Assembly (NCBI GenBank): GCA_949357655.1
Contig: CASHTG010000003.1
Location: 1,240,001 to 1,304,000 of the forward strand
Reading direction: 5' to 3'
DNA: 64,000 bases
Source: Parascedosporium putredinis
Taxonomy: Eukaryota > Ascomycota > Sordariomycetes > Microascales > Microascaceae
Positions within the stretch are counted from its first letter, which is position 1. Each line of letters begins with the position of its first letter. Shown one piece after another: positions 1 through 11,239 of this stretch. The notes under the pieces are model-generated. The model saw only the letters and a list, made by a program, of their open reading frames with translations, had not been told where the DNA came from and searched no databases. The translations under genes and the position numbers were made by a program.

Positions 1-3000
1 ACCTATTTCTCGGAATAATGCAGTGTCTGGGCGAGGGGGCGCCGGCTCTTCGAACCGACTACTTCCCGGACCTACGGGACGCCGGCGATGGCTACAAGTA
101 AGGGCATAACATCAACCCCCTTCAAGCAACACGAGGATGTCAGATAGCCGAGGCTAACTTTTGCAGGAATGTCTTGCTCGCTTTCCAAAAGAAACATGCG
201 CCCGAACCGAATAGTGTAGGTGACGGAATGTTGCCCCCGGCCCCACAATTGCCGTCGTTTCTCTCGAGCTAATCTCATCTTCAAGGCTCTTCCGCGCTCT
301 GAAGCAGATGTACGCGGACTAGATATCCTCAGTAACCTACGCAGCCGTCGCGATGAACTATACTCCACGATTATCGGAAACGCAGAATTAGAAGAGACCC
401 TAGCAAACTCCTTTGGAGACACCACCCTCCCTCCGTCTCAGGTTCGGCGGTTCGCGGCGACCAAGACAACGGAAGAAGGCGTAGAATTGGCTGAGCAACT
501 TGAAGAAATTTGGGACAAGGCCATGGTCAAAGTTCCGGATGTAAGATGAAGTAGTGTGCCCCATCGTTGGGGGTTTGTAGTCCCGACCGGCTAACGCGTG
601 GCTCTACTCGGCCTCTAGTTTGCCTACGAGCAGGACATCATACCTTCGCTTCTGCCCCGAGTTTCTCGCAAAGAGCTCGTGAATGACCTTGAGAATCAGG
701 CCTCCCAGGATGTGGTGGCGGATCCGCTTGCACTCTTTCACCTTGCCGGTGCCTACTTCAACGGCCAGCTGTGCAACCCGGATCGGGAGCGAGGCCTGGC
801 ATACCTAGTACAGGCCGCGAGCCTGAAATGCCCCGAGGCCATCTCAACGATTATCAACGTATCCGAGGCAGCTGAAACCAATCTTCGACTGATGGGACAC
901 GAAGAGATTCTACCGGCCGTTAAAGAGTACGGGACGCGAGTTTTCTCCGGTGCACAGGGAACTTTATTTGACCTTGCGATACCACGTCGAGTTGAGAATA
1001 ATGTGATTCTTGCCAAGACCTGGGCGAGGGAGTGGCCCGAGGAGTATGAACAGTATCTAAAAGAAACTAGAAGGATGATCAACACCGGTATATCAATCAT
1101 CAATAACCCCTTATTCCTCCGGGCCAAGCCAAAGACCGGTGTCGCTGTTTTCGACTACGATACCCTTACCTCACTTCCCGAACATCTGTATGACCGCTTC
1201 GACCTGACAAAAAAGACGGCTTTCATAGAAGAGGTCCGAGCCAAAGGCTGCCTAGAAATGTGCGACTCGACAGGCTTCACCATGCTTCAGCGAGCAGCAA
1301 TCAATGACGACATCGCCCTCGCAGAAATCCTCGTCGTGGACCTCGGCGCCGCCGTCGACGGATGTGGCAACACTCACGGGTGGACACCTCTTCTTTTGAG
1401 CAGCCACTGCGGCTACTTTGAGCTCGCCAAGTGGTTCGCCGCCCATGGCGCCAACGTGAGCCAGCGCGAGGAGCTCCACGGCGCGAGCATCCTGCACTCT
1501 CTCAACCGTTATACCGAGAGGGCCCACTGCGAGGGAATCCTAGACCTCGCTCTCGAAGCTGACCTCGATATCAACTGCGCGATGGACAACGGATTGACCC
1601 CGCTGCATGCGACCTTTACCGGGTGGGACTATTCCGCGGGCGTGGCGGCGGAGTTGTTGGTGGAGTACGGAGGAGACCCGACGCGTGCCGCCCCTTCTTA
1701 TAAACAGGGCTCGGGTGTCGTCACTCCAATTAGCCTAGCCGCAGAAGCCCTCAACGTCCCGTTACTCGAAAGAATGATTGCCGCGGTCGAGGCGACTGCT
1801 GCCTGGGCAGGCCAGTCCGCTGCCCGGCACCTTGTTCGGGCAAAGTCGGACGCGGTTCGTGATGTATTCGCCCACCCTGACTTCTACTACATGGCCAGCG
1901 TGGGAAAGGATTACAAGTCTAAACTTGTAGATGTCTTGAGGGTGATTGTGGACGTAGATGTGCAGCGTACGTTGGCGAACCAGTCGATTAGGGGCGGCGA
2001 CGCCTCTGTAAATGCGTGTTTGGTTCTCGCTTGCCAGACAGGCCGCGGCTACATTACCGAAGCTCTGTTCAGCGCATTCCCCCAAACGCCAGCGATGATG
2101 GAAACCGGAACGCAAGCGCCAAGACAGTACATACACATCGCTCTGGAGCGCCGTGGAATTGAAGCGGTTCGCAGTCTCATCCGGCACGGCGCTGATCTCC
2201 TGGCAAAGGGCCACCGCGGCCAGAATGCGCTTTCATCGCCGCCCACTATTTCCCAGAAGCTCTTGAAGAGCTCGTTGAAGTTATAGGGCAGCTGGATACA
2301 GAAAAACGGGGGACAAGTCCGTCAAGGAAATATTAGAGGAGCCCGATGACACAGGTATGACAGTCTTTGGGAAACTTCTCGAGGAAGGCTATACCGAGGA
2401 GAGACATCTCGCAGAGAAGCTAAGAGCAAAATACGACTTGGCGTATGATTTCAACATTCGGTCCGCAGATGGCGACTGGATGAGCCTCCCAGCTCATCTC
2501 ATTGTGCTGGCAGCCCATGGCGGGCTCATCCCGATAGACCATATAAAGTACCTTTGGAACTCAAGCCTGCTCCGCGCTTCGTGTGTGGTTCCGATGGCCA
2601 GACTTTGTTGTGCCTTGCCATCCAGAGCCTCATGGGGGTACGTTGTCATTCCCTTAATGTTCCGTGACGCACAATTGTGTCTCTCCCTGCTAACAGCGAC
2701 GTGCCTCTCGAATCACAGCCCACTATAGCCACGGCATGCCCTGTCACCAACTCACGGCCTTCATCCTCGAACAGTATCCCGACTACAAAAACCTACTCTT
2801 AGGACCTGATAGCCGCAACCCCTGGCACGTAGCAGCGTATTGGGCCAACAACACCGCCATCCAAATGATGCGCTCGCATATCCGGCGCAAGTACCCGCGT
2901 GAAAAGGAGCCCATCAACGAGCGAGCGACCGGCAACACGCCCCTGGATTATGCTACGATGGGAGTGCGCAAGAACGAGATTGCAGGTGAACGATCCGAAG

Positions 3001-3361
3001 GCATGGCACTCGACAAGTCCCTCGCCCGACAAGTACGCGCCTCTGCGGTGGAATGTTACAAGAGCCTCAGGGAGGCTGGGGCGTTACACAACTGGGAGCT
3101 TCTTGGGAATACAATCACGTCAGTCTCTCACGTTGGGCTAGTTCCTTGAGGCGTCTTCTACTGGACAGTACTGACGACTGAAAATGTTGTAGAGCGAGGA
3201 TCTTGTGCTGGAACCCCGACTTACAAAAGGCGGCAGTATTCATCCGCCTCTTCACGGAAACACTCGGGCTTGCGCCAGCGGAAGTTGATTTTGATAGTAT
3301 GGATTTCCCCTTGAGGCCGGTGTACTCACTTCCCAGTTGTGGAAATGAACGGGTCTTCTAA
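1..3361 (+). CDS. Sel1-like/ankyrin-repeat protein, 5'-truncated by window edge
   Basis: A long multi-exon gene enters from the left edge. Probable introns lie at about 111-168, 541-618, about 2640-2697 and 3119-3192, all GT-AG. The 619-2286 exon has a Sel1-like repeat near its start (GAYFNGQLCNPDRERGLAYL), then ankyrin-type units with TPLLLSSHCGYFELAKW and GLTPLHATF cores. Ankyrin-like sequence continues (HVAAYWANNTAIQMM, GNTPLDYA) to about 3100. Reading continues only if single bases are missing near 2225, 2310, 2559 and 2720, as in most genes here. Sel1 and ankyrin repeats are protein-interaction modules. Fungal relatives often carry a kinase or effector domain upstream, which would lie outside this window. 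The last exon may end at 3361, but a good branch and acceptor (3353-3373) suggest it could splice into the 3383-3855 reading frame. No catalytic domain is visible. The product is likely cytosolic; function is not assignable. Confidence 0.7.
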
Positions 3362-3382
3362 CTTAATGTAGACATTGTCGAG

Positions 3383-3855
3383 ATGGCAACCAGTGCGGCC
3401 CCTGGCGCGAGGCTTATTCGGGTCCCAGTCATCGAGCTCGTGTGGCGGTACGATAATTTTATGATTCGCTTTTATAGGGGCCGACTTTCCTCGCTCAGCA
3501 CGGAGTGTATCGACCAATTTGGCACATACATCAGAGATAAGTGTAACGACAAAGACTTTAGATACTTTGAATCCGTTCATCTTGATGTCGGCTGCTGTGA
3601 GTCTCTATCTTGGTAGAAATATGGAGTTTTAACTAGCTACTAATGCATCGTACTGCAGTCCCATACATGACATTAACGTATAAACACCCAATACCAGACA
3701 CGGGCGAGATGGTAGAATGGAAAAGGGGTGGTAGAACTTGGACAAGAGCAGAGGTTGACGCTCTAAGATCGCGATTTGCCACAACTTGGGACCACTTCTT
3801 TGGACAGGATGAAGAGGCCATGTTCGCCGCCCTAGCTGGAACCGCGGGAGGTTGA
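3383..3855 (+). CDS. hypothetical protein or C-terminal exons of the ankyrin gene
   Basis: Two reading frames join across a clean GT-AG intron at 3597-3658 to give about 136 residues. The C-terminal half is basic and polar (WKRGGRTWTRAEVDALRSRF), followed by an acidic stretch and a stop at 3853-3855. I do not recognise a domain. It follows the ankyrin gene on the same strand with a strong acceptor just upstream (TAACTTAATGTAG, ending at 3373). It may therefore be the last part of that gene, separated by a one-base break, rather than an independent gene. A start at 3383 is only nominal. Confidence 0.4.
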
Positions 3856-3983
3856 AATTTCCGACGATGGTAGTAACTCTTCCCAGCTCTAAGTGTTAGA
3901 TTCCGACTACCTTCCCATCACCCTGTATCTGTATCATGGTATAAGGGGATTCGCGCGGGCTACGGGTTTTCGTCCGCGGACCT

Positions 3984-4208
3984 ATGGAGGATGCCAACGT
4001 AAAGGTGACACATTATAAAAATCTTCTCGACGAATTCCCATCTTGTGCCGAATTCAAGCAGAACCTGAGCGGGGTGAGCCTGAAGAGAATCATCACTTGG
4101 TATTTAGCGAGGGGGATGGACAATAGTTACCATCACGTACTTGCTGTTTACGAAGCAAATGCCACTCCTCCGCCTGCGGCTATGCGCGAATACCTTGGGG
4201 AATGCTAA
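3984..4208 (+). CDS. possible small hypothetical ORF
   Basis: An uninterrupted 74-codon frame with ATG at 3984, between the ankyrin gene and the NLR. Its composition is protein-like (YHHVLAVYEANATPPPAAMR) and unlike the low-complexity shadow frames nearby, but I recognise no domain and see no clear promoter or introns. It could be a relic exon of the upstream gene. The rest of 3856-4725 (about 500 nt after this ORF) holds no other convincing coding sequence and is presumably the NLR promoter. Confidence 0.2.
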   Translation: MEDANVKVTHYKNLLDEFPSCAEFKQNLSGVSLKRIITWYLARGMDNSYHHVLAVYEANATPPPAAMREYLGEC

Positions 4209-4725
4209 CTTATAGTTGCTTCAATCTCATATCTGAGTCTTGCCGATGGAGCGGCCCGCGGTCACATGGCGGACCGGAACCCTTCCGAATGTCGTATGCC
4301 GCTAGAAAGTATTTGCCCAGCACAGAGCCTAGTGATCCTTTCCGCAGGTTGCGTACCGGCGGCCCCACATCCAGCGTGGTAGTTTTGCCGCTCTCCACGC
4401 AACTCAGCCTCCATTGACATCCAACCACCGACCCTCGGCCGTGCCTCTACCAATACACGAATGGTGGGCGACGAGAACCCATACAGAATTGGTCTCAAGG
4501 ACCTCCTCTTCAGCCCCCACGTGATCTATGCAAATCCCCTCATCTTGAGCGCCTTTTATTGGTCTGCTACCCTCAACCCAACCATTCCTTCACTTGAGGC
4601 TTCAATCGTCAAGGCCCGACACCCTCCCACTTCCCCACCCTCTTCTCCACTCTCCATTTTGTCTCGGTTGTCTCCGCCGCCCGTGCCCGATACAAGACTA
4701 GCAACAGATCGATAAAGGTGGCATC

Positions 4726-7700
4726 ATGTCAGCGATCAACCGAATTGGGTTCACACAGCTAGAAGCAGGGGACGGGCCCTACCAGTTAAAGTACGCACTT
4801 CCTCTCCGATGACGGGTTTGTTACTAACGATTTAGTATCGTGTTCGTGCATGGCTTGGAGGGCCATCCGCAGGAAACATGGGGCTACGACCCAGAGCCAG
4901 ACAAACCAACTCGCTTCAAGCGTGTTAGGCGCCACCTCGGGCTTACGAGGACGACCGCCGAACCGAGCGAAACCAAAGCACCGTCCTCCCCGCGAGGGTC
5001 GTTCTGGCCGGAGAAATTTCTGACCAAGGACATTCCCGACGCGAGAATATGGACTTATGGGTATAATGCCGATGTCATGAAGATTTTTCAGGCTGGGAAT
5101 CAAAATAGTATCTCGGCACACGCACGTGATCTTGCTACACAATTCGAGCGGGACCTAGAAAACGAAGTGTGTGGCGTCTAATGATTCTTCTGCTAGACTC
5201 ATACGTGCTAATATCTACAGGATCCAGTTGTGTTTATAGCACATAGTCTTGGTGGCATCGTTGTCAAGGATGTATGTGCCCTTTTTCCCATTGACACTCC
5301 GGATTCTTACTTCTAATAGGCGATGAAAAGGTCAAAATTGTGTCGGGAGCGGACAAAGCTGATCATTTTCCTCGGAACTCCACACCGTGGAAGCGCCATG
5401 GCGGGTTGGGGGAAGTCGCGTCTAACTTGGCCCAATATGCCCTACAAGACTCGAACAAAGATATCCTGCGGAGTCTCCAGGTCAACAGTGAGATTCTTGA
5501 CAACATCCAGGATGAGTTCGTCGGCATCGCACACGAACGGTCATTCAAGATACACTCCTTTCAAGAAGCCAAAGGATTATCAGGAGTGAAGGGCTTCCAT
5601 CGCAAGGTATATTGCATTCGACCTCTCTAATGTCCTGCGATGCATGCACTAATGTAAGTGCTACATAGGTCGTTGAAGATTTCTCCTCCAAAGTCGGCCT
5701 CCCACCAACACTCGAAACTATCGAGACCTTGGATGCCGATCACAGACAAATGGTGCGCTGCATAACGAAGTCGGATGCGCAGTACCGTGCAATGCTTGGA
5801 GTTATACAGAAGTTTATACGCCATAATCTACAGTCATCATCCGTAAATCTAGTGTCGGTACCAGAGATGCCAACAGCTACACCTCATATCGCCGGGCACG
5901 AATCCCCAGACCGTTAGTATATGGCTACATGCCAATTCCTATCGGAGAACTAAATGTTTATAGATGGACCATACTTCTACGTTCCATTTCCAAAGAATCA
6001 CCGCTTCACTGGACGCGATCAGCTGCTAGAGGAGCTTATTACCAAACTCTTTGCGCCCGATAGCTTCCAAAAAGCGGCACTTTTCGGACTAGGTGGCGCC
6101 GGAAAAACACAAGTCGCACTCCAGGTGGCATATTGGACCAAGGAAAAGAAGCTAGGCTATTCAGTCTTTTGGGTTCCAGCTCTAAGCGTTGCCACATTTG
6201 AACAAGCCTATACGGACATCCTTAAAACAGTTGGAATTCAGTGCGTTGACGGCGAGGATGTGAAGCAAACTGTACAGACATTTCTCAACTCAAAGGCCGC
6301 GGGAAAGTGGTTACTCATCATTGACAACGCCGATGATATTGACATCCTTTTCGAATTCTCAGGGCACGAAAGAAACATTTACAACTACCTGCCAACTACT
6401 GATGATGGTCGGATATTATTCACTACTCGGACTCGAGAAGTCGCTACGTGGGTGGCTGGAAGCAATTCGATGGAGACGCCACAAATGACTGAAGACGATG
6501 CAACGGACTTCTTGAGGAAGTCACTGCATCAGAACCTCTATCCCGGCAACCAGGACATAGCCCTTGTACGCCGCCTCCTCCGAGAGCTCACTTATCTTCC
6601 GTTAGCCATCACACAAGCAGCAGCATACATGAACGAGAATCAGGTTGATATTGCTGAATACGTCCAGCTATTCAAAAACATAGACCAAGATATGGTTGAA
6701 TTGATGACTAGCGAGTTTCAAGACGGCACTCGGTATCAACATGCACAGAATCCCGTGGCCACAACTTGGCATATCTCATTCAACCGGATTCAAAAGTCCA
6801 AACCAAATGCTCTGAAATTGCTATTATTCATCATGTTTATCGAGCCAAAAGCCATCCCTCGGTCGATACTACCAAGCGTGGGCTCAGACCAGCAGCTGAC
6901 CCAAGCAATTGGTACGCTTTGCGGCTATAGTTTTCTAAACAAACGCGAGAATGGCAAGGCGTTCGACATGCATAGCCTCGTCCATATGGCGACTCGGTTA
7001 TGGGGTGAAAAGCAAGACACTTTGCAAGAAGCGAAGCAAGACGCCATTCTACATATGGACCGTATATTTCCATCTGATGACTGGGATAACCGTGAGACTT
7101 GGAGAGAATATCTACCCCACGGACTTAAGGTCTTGCAAATTGGTGAAAATATCGGAGGCAAGGAATTGTGCAATTTAGGGCATCAGGTGGGGTCCTGCTT
7201 GGGGGTAGATGGCCGAGTTAGGGAGCAAGTGGGGATCCTCGAGACAATCTCCACAGTTCAAGCAGACATTTTCGCTGAGGATCACCCTAATCGGCTTAAA
7301 CTTCAACAGGACCTTGCCTTAGCCTATGAAGCAGATGGCCAGGTATCAAAGGCTATTAAGCTTCTTGAGAAATTAGTATCAATTCAAGCAAACACCCTAG
7401 CTGAGGATCACCATAGCCGGCTTACTTCCCAAAACAACCTTGCTCTGGCCTATAGACAAGATGGCCAGGTATCCAAGGCTATTGAGCTTCTTGAGAAAGT
7501 AGTATCAATTCGAGCAACCACTCTAGCTGAGGATCACCCTGACCGACTTGCTTCCCAAAATAACCTTGCCTCAGCCTATAGACAAGATGGCCAGGTATCC
7601 AAGGCTATTGAGCTTCTTGAGAAAGTAGTATCAATAGAAGCAACCACTCTAGCTGAGGATCACCCTGACCGACTTGCTTCCCAAAATAACCTTGCCTTAG

Positions 7701-7984
7701 CCTATGAAGCAGATGGCCAGGTATCAAAGGCTATTAAGCTTCTTAAGAAAGTGGTATCAATCCAAGCAAATACCCTAGCTGAGGATCACCATAGCCGGCT
7801 TACTTCCCAAAATAACCTTGCCTTAGCCTATGCATCAGATGGCCAGCTATCAAAGGCTATCAGGCTTCTTGAGAAAGTGGTATCAATAGAAGCAACCACT
7901 CTAGCTGAGGATCACCCTGATCGACTTGCTTCCCAAAATAACCTTGCTCGTATAAATCGCAAATTGATGAAGTATACTTTCTAG
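4726..7984 (+). CDS. NLR-like receptor: SesB-type esterase, NB-ARC, TPR repeats
   Basis: Six exons with introns at 4791-4835, 5167-5220, 5272-5319, 5607-5668 and 5913-5963 encode about 999 residues. The N-terminus is an alpha/beta-hydrolase of the SesB/DUF676 kind: oxyanion region FVHGLEG (about 25-31), nucleophile elbow AHSLGG (Ser about 141), and LIIFLGTPHRGSAM. It is followed by an NB-ARC ATPase with P-loop GLGGAGKT (368-375), Walker B LLIIDNADD (Asp about 447), a sensor-like RILFTTRTR, and LPLA (about 538). Five complete 42-residue TPR units plus a partial sixth follow from about residue 770. In fungi this architecture belongs to STAND/NLR proteins linked to non-self recognition and regulated cell death; the role here is inferred. 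The exon lengths sum to one less than a multiple of three. The frame breaks once, in the G5 run at 5408-5412 just after the GTPHRGS motif. This is probably a missed base, but a true inactivating frameshift is possible. Confidence 0.88.
7292..7981 (+). repeat. 126-bp in-frame tandem repeat array encoding TPR units
   Basis: Units begin at 7292, 7418, 7544, 7670, 7796 and a partial sixth at 7922. Each is exactly 126 bp (42 codons) with shared cores such as RLASQNNLALAY and LLEKVVSI. DNA identity between neighbours is high, including synonymous positions. Units alternate in type: DHHS-ending units carry VSIQANTLAE, while DHPD-ending units carry ATTLAE. This pattern suggests unequal crossing-over or gene conversion. 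Confidence 0.95.
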
Positions 7985-8130
7985 ACAGCTAGACAGCTAA
8001 GCTAAAATAGTGGTAATATAGCCCGCCAACTGAGACTATTTGTCATATCATGTAGGAGCGACCGAAGCAAGACCAAGTTTATATCTAGACCACATAGAAA
8101 AAGGAGTAGAAAAAGAGAAACGAAAATTGA

Positions 8131-8212
8131 CTCTCCCTCGGGGAATCGAACCCCGGCCACCTGCGACTCGTCCATTGACAAGCAGGTATCCTGACCACTA
8201 GACCAAGGAAGA
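8131..8212 (-). tRNA. tRNA-Asp (GTC) with a short intron
   Basis: The minus strand folds into a cloverleaf. The 7-bp acceptor TCTTCCT pairs with AGGGAGA (one T-G wobble). The D-arm contains TAGTGGTCAG, the anticodon stem pairs CCTGC with GCAGG, and the T-arm CGGGG/CCCCG encloses TTCGATT. With U33 fixed, the anticodon reads GTC, and about 10 nt sit between position 37 and the 3' half of the loop as a canonical tRNA intron. The similarity to yeast tRNA-Asp around GCTTGTC supports the identity. Confidence 0.88.
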
Positions 8213-10026
8213 CGGTTATCACCGATGTGAAGATTGTTCGTCAAGCACTAAGAAATGAACGGCCTTCTCTTACCAGGCTCCAAACAAAGAGATTCAATCG
8301 AATTTTCCCCCATCTTACCAAGGCTGGGTCTCTTCAAGTTTCTTGACTGAAGTTGAACGCAAGAGCCCGTAAAAGTTGAATGCACTCGACTTGCATCCTT
8401 GACTGCATTCGCATGCAGGATCTAATACCCTTATGATCTGAGGTTCTAGTCGAGTACTCGCGCTCTCAGCGTTTCTCGCTTACCCGACAAGTCGTTAGCA
8501 GCCGCAAAGCCGGAACTTTCCTTGGAGCTTTGCTTGGGTAATGGGCAAACATGGCATGCTCTACCTCATATTTCCTGCCCCCTACCCCCTTTCTAGATGC
8601 GATCACTCATGTGTAGTGTCTCTTCAACTCATAGTTTATCGCTCCTGGTTCCCTCATAGCCAGACAAAAACATATTTTTCTCGTCCCCTGTTTGATACTC
8701 TAGTAGCTCGCGATGAAGGCTGATTTATCAAGCGGCTTGGATATCTCTAAGTGGCAAACGGCTCAGTGGTTCATCGCTTGATGCACTGAGCACCCCAACG
8801 AGGCATAGGATTTGTGAGTAGTACCAGATATCTATCAATTGATGGATCAAAGCATACTCTTTTTGTGAGATTTGATTTTATTCGACTAAGCATTAAACCA
8901 ATCGCAGCAAACACCGAGCGAGTAATTAGAAGATCGGTTGAATAGGGAGTATGGCCCCGTGACTATGGAGACATGTGCTTTTCATCCGGCAGCGCCTCAA
9001 GGAAGGCTTGGTAGCTGAAGCCGAGATTTACAACCGAAATTACAACCGAGCGAGCATCTACGTCAAAATGCCACAAAGCAGATGCTTCAGCATCGCAACT
9101 GTGTTCATGGATAGCCAAGAGGTCTAGCTTACTCTGGGCACTATCACACCCATCCCGAGGGCGAGACCAACTGCGTGTCAAACTATGTTGGCGCGGAGTT
9201 AAAGGGTATGCAGGTTGCCAAGGGGCGAGCTATACTTCCGCAGGCGCTGGCACGCATTATTACCCATAATCTTGTACAATGACAATCTAGGGGGCTCGCA
9301 GTCTATGACTAGATAAGGAATATATTCATGTAGGAATGTTTTAAATACTCTTAGAATACACATAATTTACATATACCACATGCTAACTAGTCCGCCCAAG
9401 ACCCATCTAGTGGGTGTACTGCCATTCTGCCGCCGTCGACTGCGCCGAATCTATCAGTTATGCGAGTGCATAAGTCTTGTGTGACGCTGGTCGCGAGCCA
9501 TAGGTTTCACATCTCTCGCTTGAACGCCCGCGACGACACCAAAAATCATCTGAATCTCAACCGAGATATGCGAGGTCCTGCCACGTGTTGGAGATATATC
9601 TGAAGCAGTGGCTACTTGCTCCGTCTCATGGAACCCCTTCATCAGTTAAATTGCAGAGCCATGCATAGCTAATTCCAAATTGACAGGTTGAGATTCACCT
9701 CAGGACCTGTCGTGCTCGGGCTGTCGATGATTTAGAATTGTAGCCCTTTGTGATCTCATTGGGGGTGCTGACGTCGTCTGTGGGGTCATCATTAAAGCCC
9801 TCTTCCCTCTTCGCGTGTTCAATGTTCAATGGTGGATATGGAGCCCAATTACTGAGGCGTTAAAATTGCTTTTTATTCTACTCAATAGGGGTTTCCTACG
9901 GAAACTATCCCACGGAAATGGACGTCACCGCTCATTATGATGACGATCGATATGCACCAGGCAAGGCTTTCGAAATTTACGTGGAAATTTGTTAACGAAG
10001 TATCGTAAACTACCGAGGTAATTGGC
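8213..10026. other. gene-free interval, AT-richer
   Basis: About 1.8 kb between tRNA-Asp and the nucleoside hydrolase 3' end. Only short frames occur (for example 8963-9181 on the minus strand), with no domain, splice structure or repeat that I can support. The 9300-9420 part is notably AT-rich. I see nothing functional here beyond the 3' flank of the nucleoside hydrolase. Confidence 0.5.
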
Positions 10027-11239
10027 CTAGTATTTCGTGTCCTTCTGTGTATGAAGGCAGTGATTTGGACACCTTTCCCCGACAGGGTCGTGAGCCAGCA
10101 GCCGATCTAACCAAGCGGCGACGGTCTCGTTCGTAATACCGTCGGCAAGCTTCAACCAATGCTGATTACGAACAGCCGAGTCGTGGACCCATTCGTTCGA
10201 TCCCGTTTCGAGCATACGATTGTAGCCGACGTCATTTGCATAGTCGAAGAGCGGTCCGGGATCGCCCTCTGGGACGCCGTGGAGGCCCAGGATACCGTAC
10301 AGCGTTGTTACCGGGTCCCATGACTCTCGCGCCGTCTTACATCTCCCCACGTACCACTCATAAGCGGCCAGTATAGGTGAATCCGACGGGGCGTCCTCCA
10401 TCAGGCGTGTACCGGAGAAGATGTCCTTGCTAAGTTCGAAACCGGAATAGGTCACCGGAATATCACGTGGCCACTCGTTCACGACCTGGAGAGCCGACGC
10501 GACATCGCCACCTCCCAGGTTGAATTCCCAGCCCTCCGGATACTTTCCGCCCATTACCACAAGTTCTTTGACCTTGCTGAGGATTAGCTCGAGCCCTGTG
10601 AGGGGGATATCTCGTCGGCAGGGCTTGTCATGAGAGAGGCGAGGTTGGTAAGGAAGCCCAGTGATATTATGGTGACGGTGTTGTTTTCCGCCGCCGACAA
10701 GATCTTGCGGTATAGCTCCACGGGTGTTGGAGTGTCATTGGCATCCTGCAGTTGACGAGGGAAGTTGTGGGCTACGCGAGCCGCGTATTCACCTCGACTG
10801 ACATGTCGCGAAAGAGTAACGACCGTTCATCAGCACATATATCTTGAAAGCCAGAGCAAAGGGAGGGGGAAAAAAGACTCCTTGAGGTTGGCCTCTGGAG
10901 TACATACAGAAAGTTCCACGTATCCACAAATGTTTCCTGGGTTAATGGTCGGAGGGCAGCAATGGGGATATCGCCGTTCCCATAATACGTGTTGGCGGCA
11001 CTGGCAGCAAGGGCGCCATACTCCGAGTTGGTATTGACGACGACACCTCGCAAATCGACCAGCCCTCGATTATGGAGAACGTTAGCGATGGCCAGGGATC
11101 CGATATCGTCGACGTCGGAGAGTATATCGGTATCGATGAGGATTGGCTTTCTGTGTCCCTCTTGCAAAGATTGCGCCTGTGCACAAACGGGGCAGCTGTG
11201 ATGCGCAATCAGCAGAAGGAGGATGGAGAGATATTTCAT
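10027..11239 (-). CDS. secreted inosine/uridine-preferring nucleoside hydrolase family protein
   Basis: Two exons (11239-10908 and 10797-10027) encode about 367 residues. The N-terminus is a signal peptide (hydrophobic YLSILLLLIAH, cleavage near CAQAQS). Next comes the IU-nucleoside hydrolase Ca-binding signature DTDILSDVDDIGSLA (family consensus DxDxxxDD), then VVVNTNSEYGALAASAAN, the ELYRKIL region, and a C-terminal region with GKYPEGWEFNLGGGDVAS and WDPVTTLYGILG. The family cleaves the N-glycosidic bond of nucleosides; a secreted copy would salvage extracellular nucleosides. The frame breaks once in the C5 run (plus-strand G5, 10602-10606), consistent with a missed base: exon lengths total one short of a multiple of three. 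Catalytic specificity cannot be told from the sequence. Confidence 0.85.

Noticed and set aside
8963..9181. 72-codon minus-strand ORF
   Set aside because: Isolated, no recognised motif or splice partners; insufficient to call a gene or relic.
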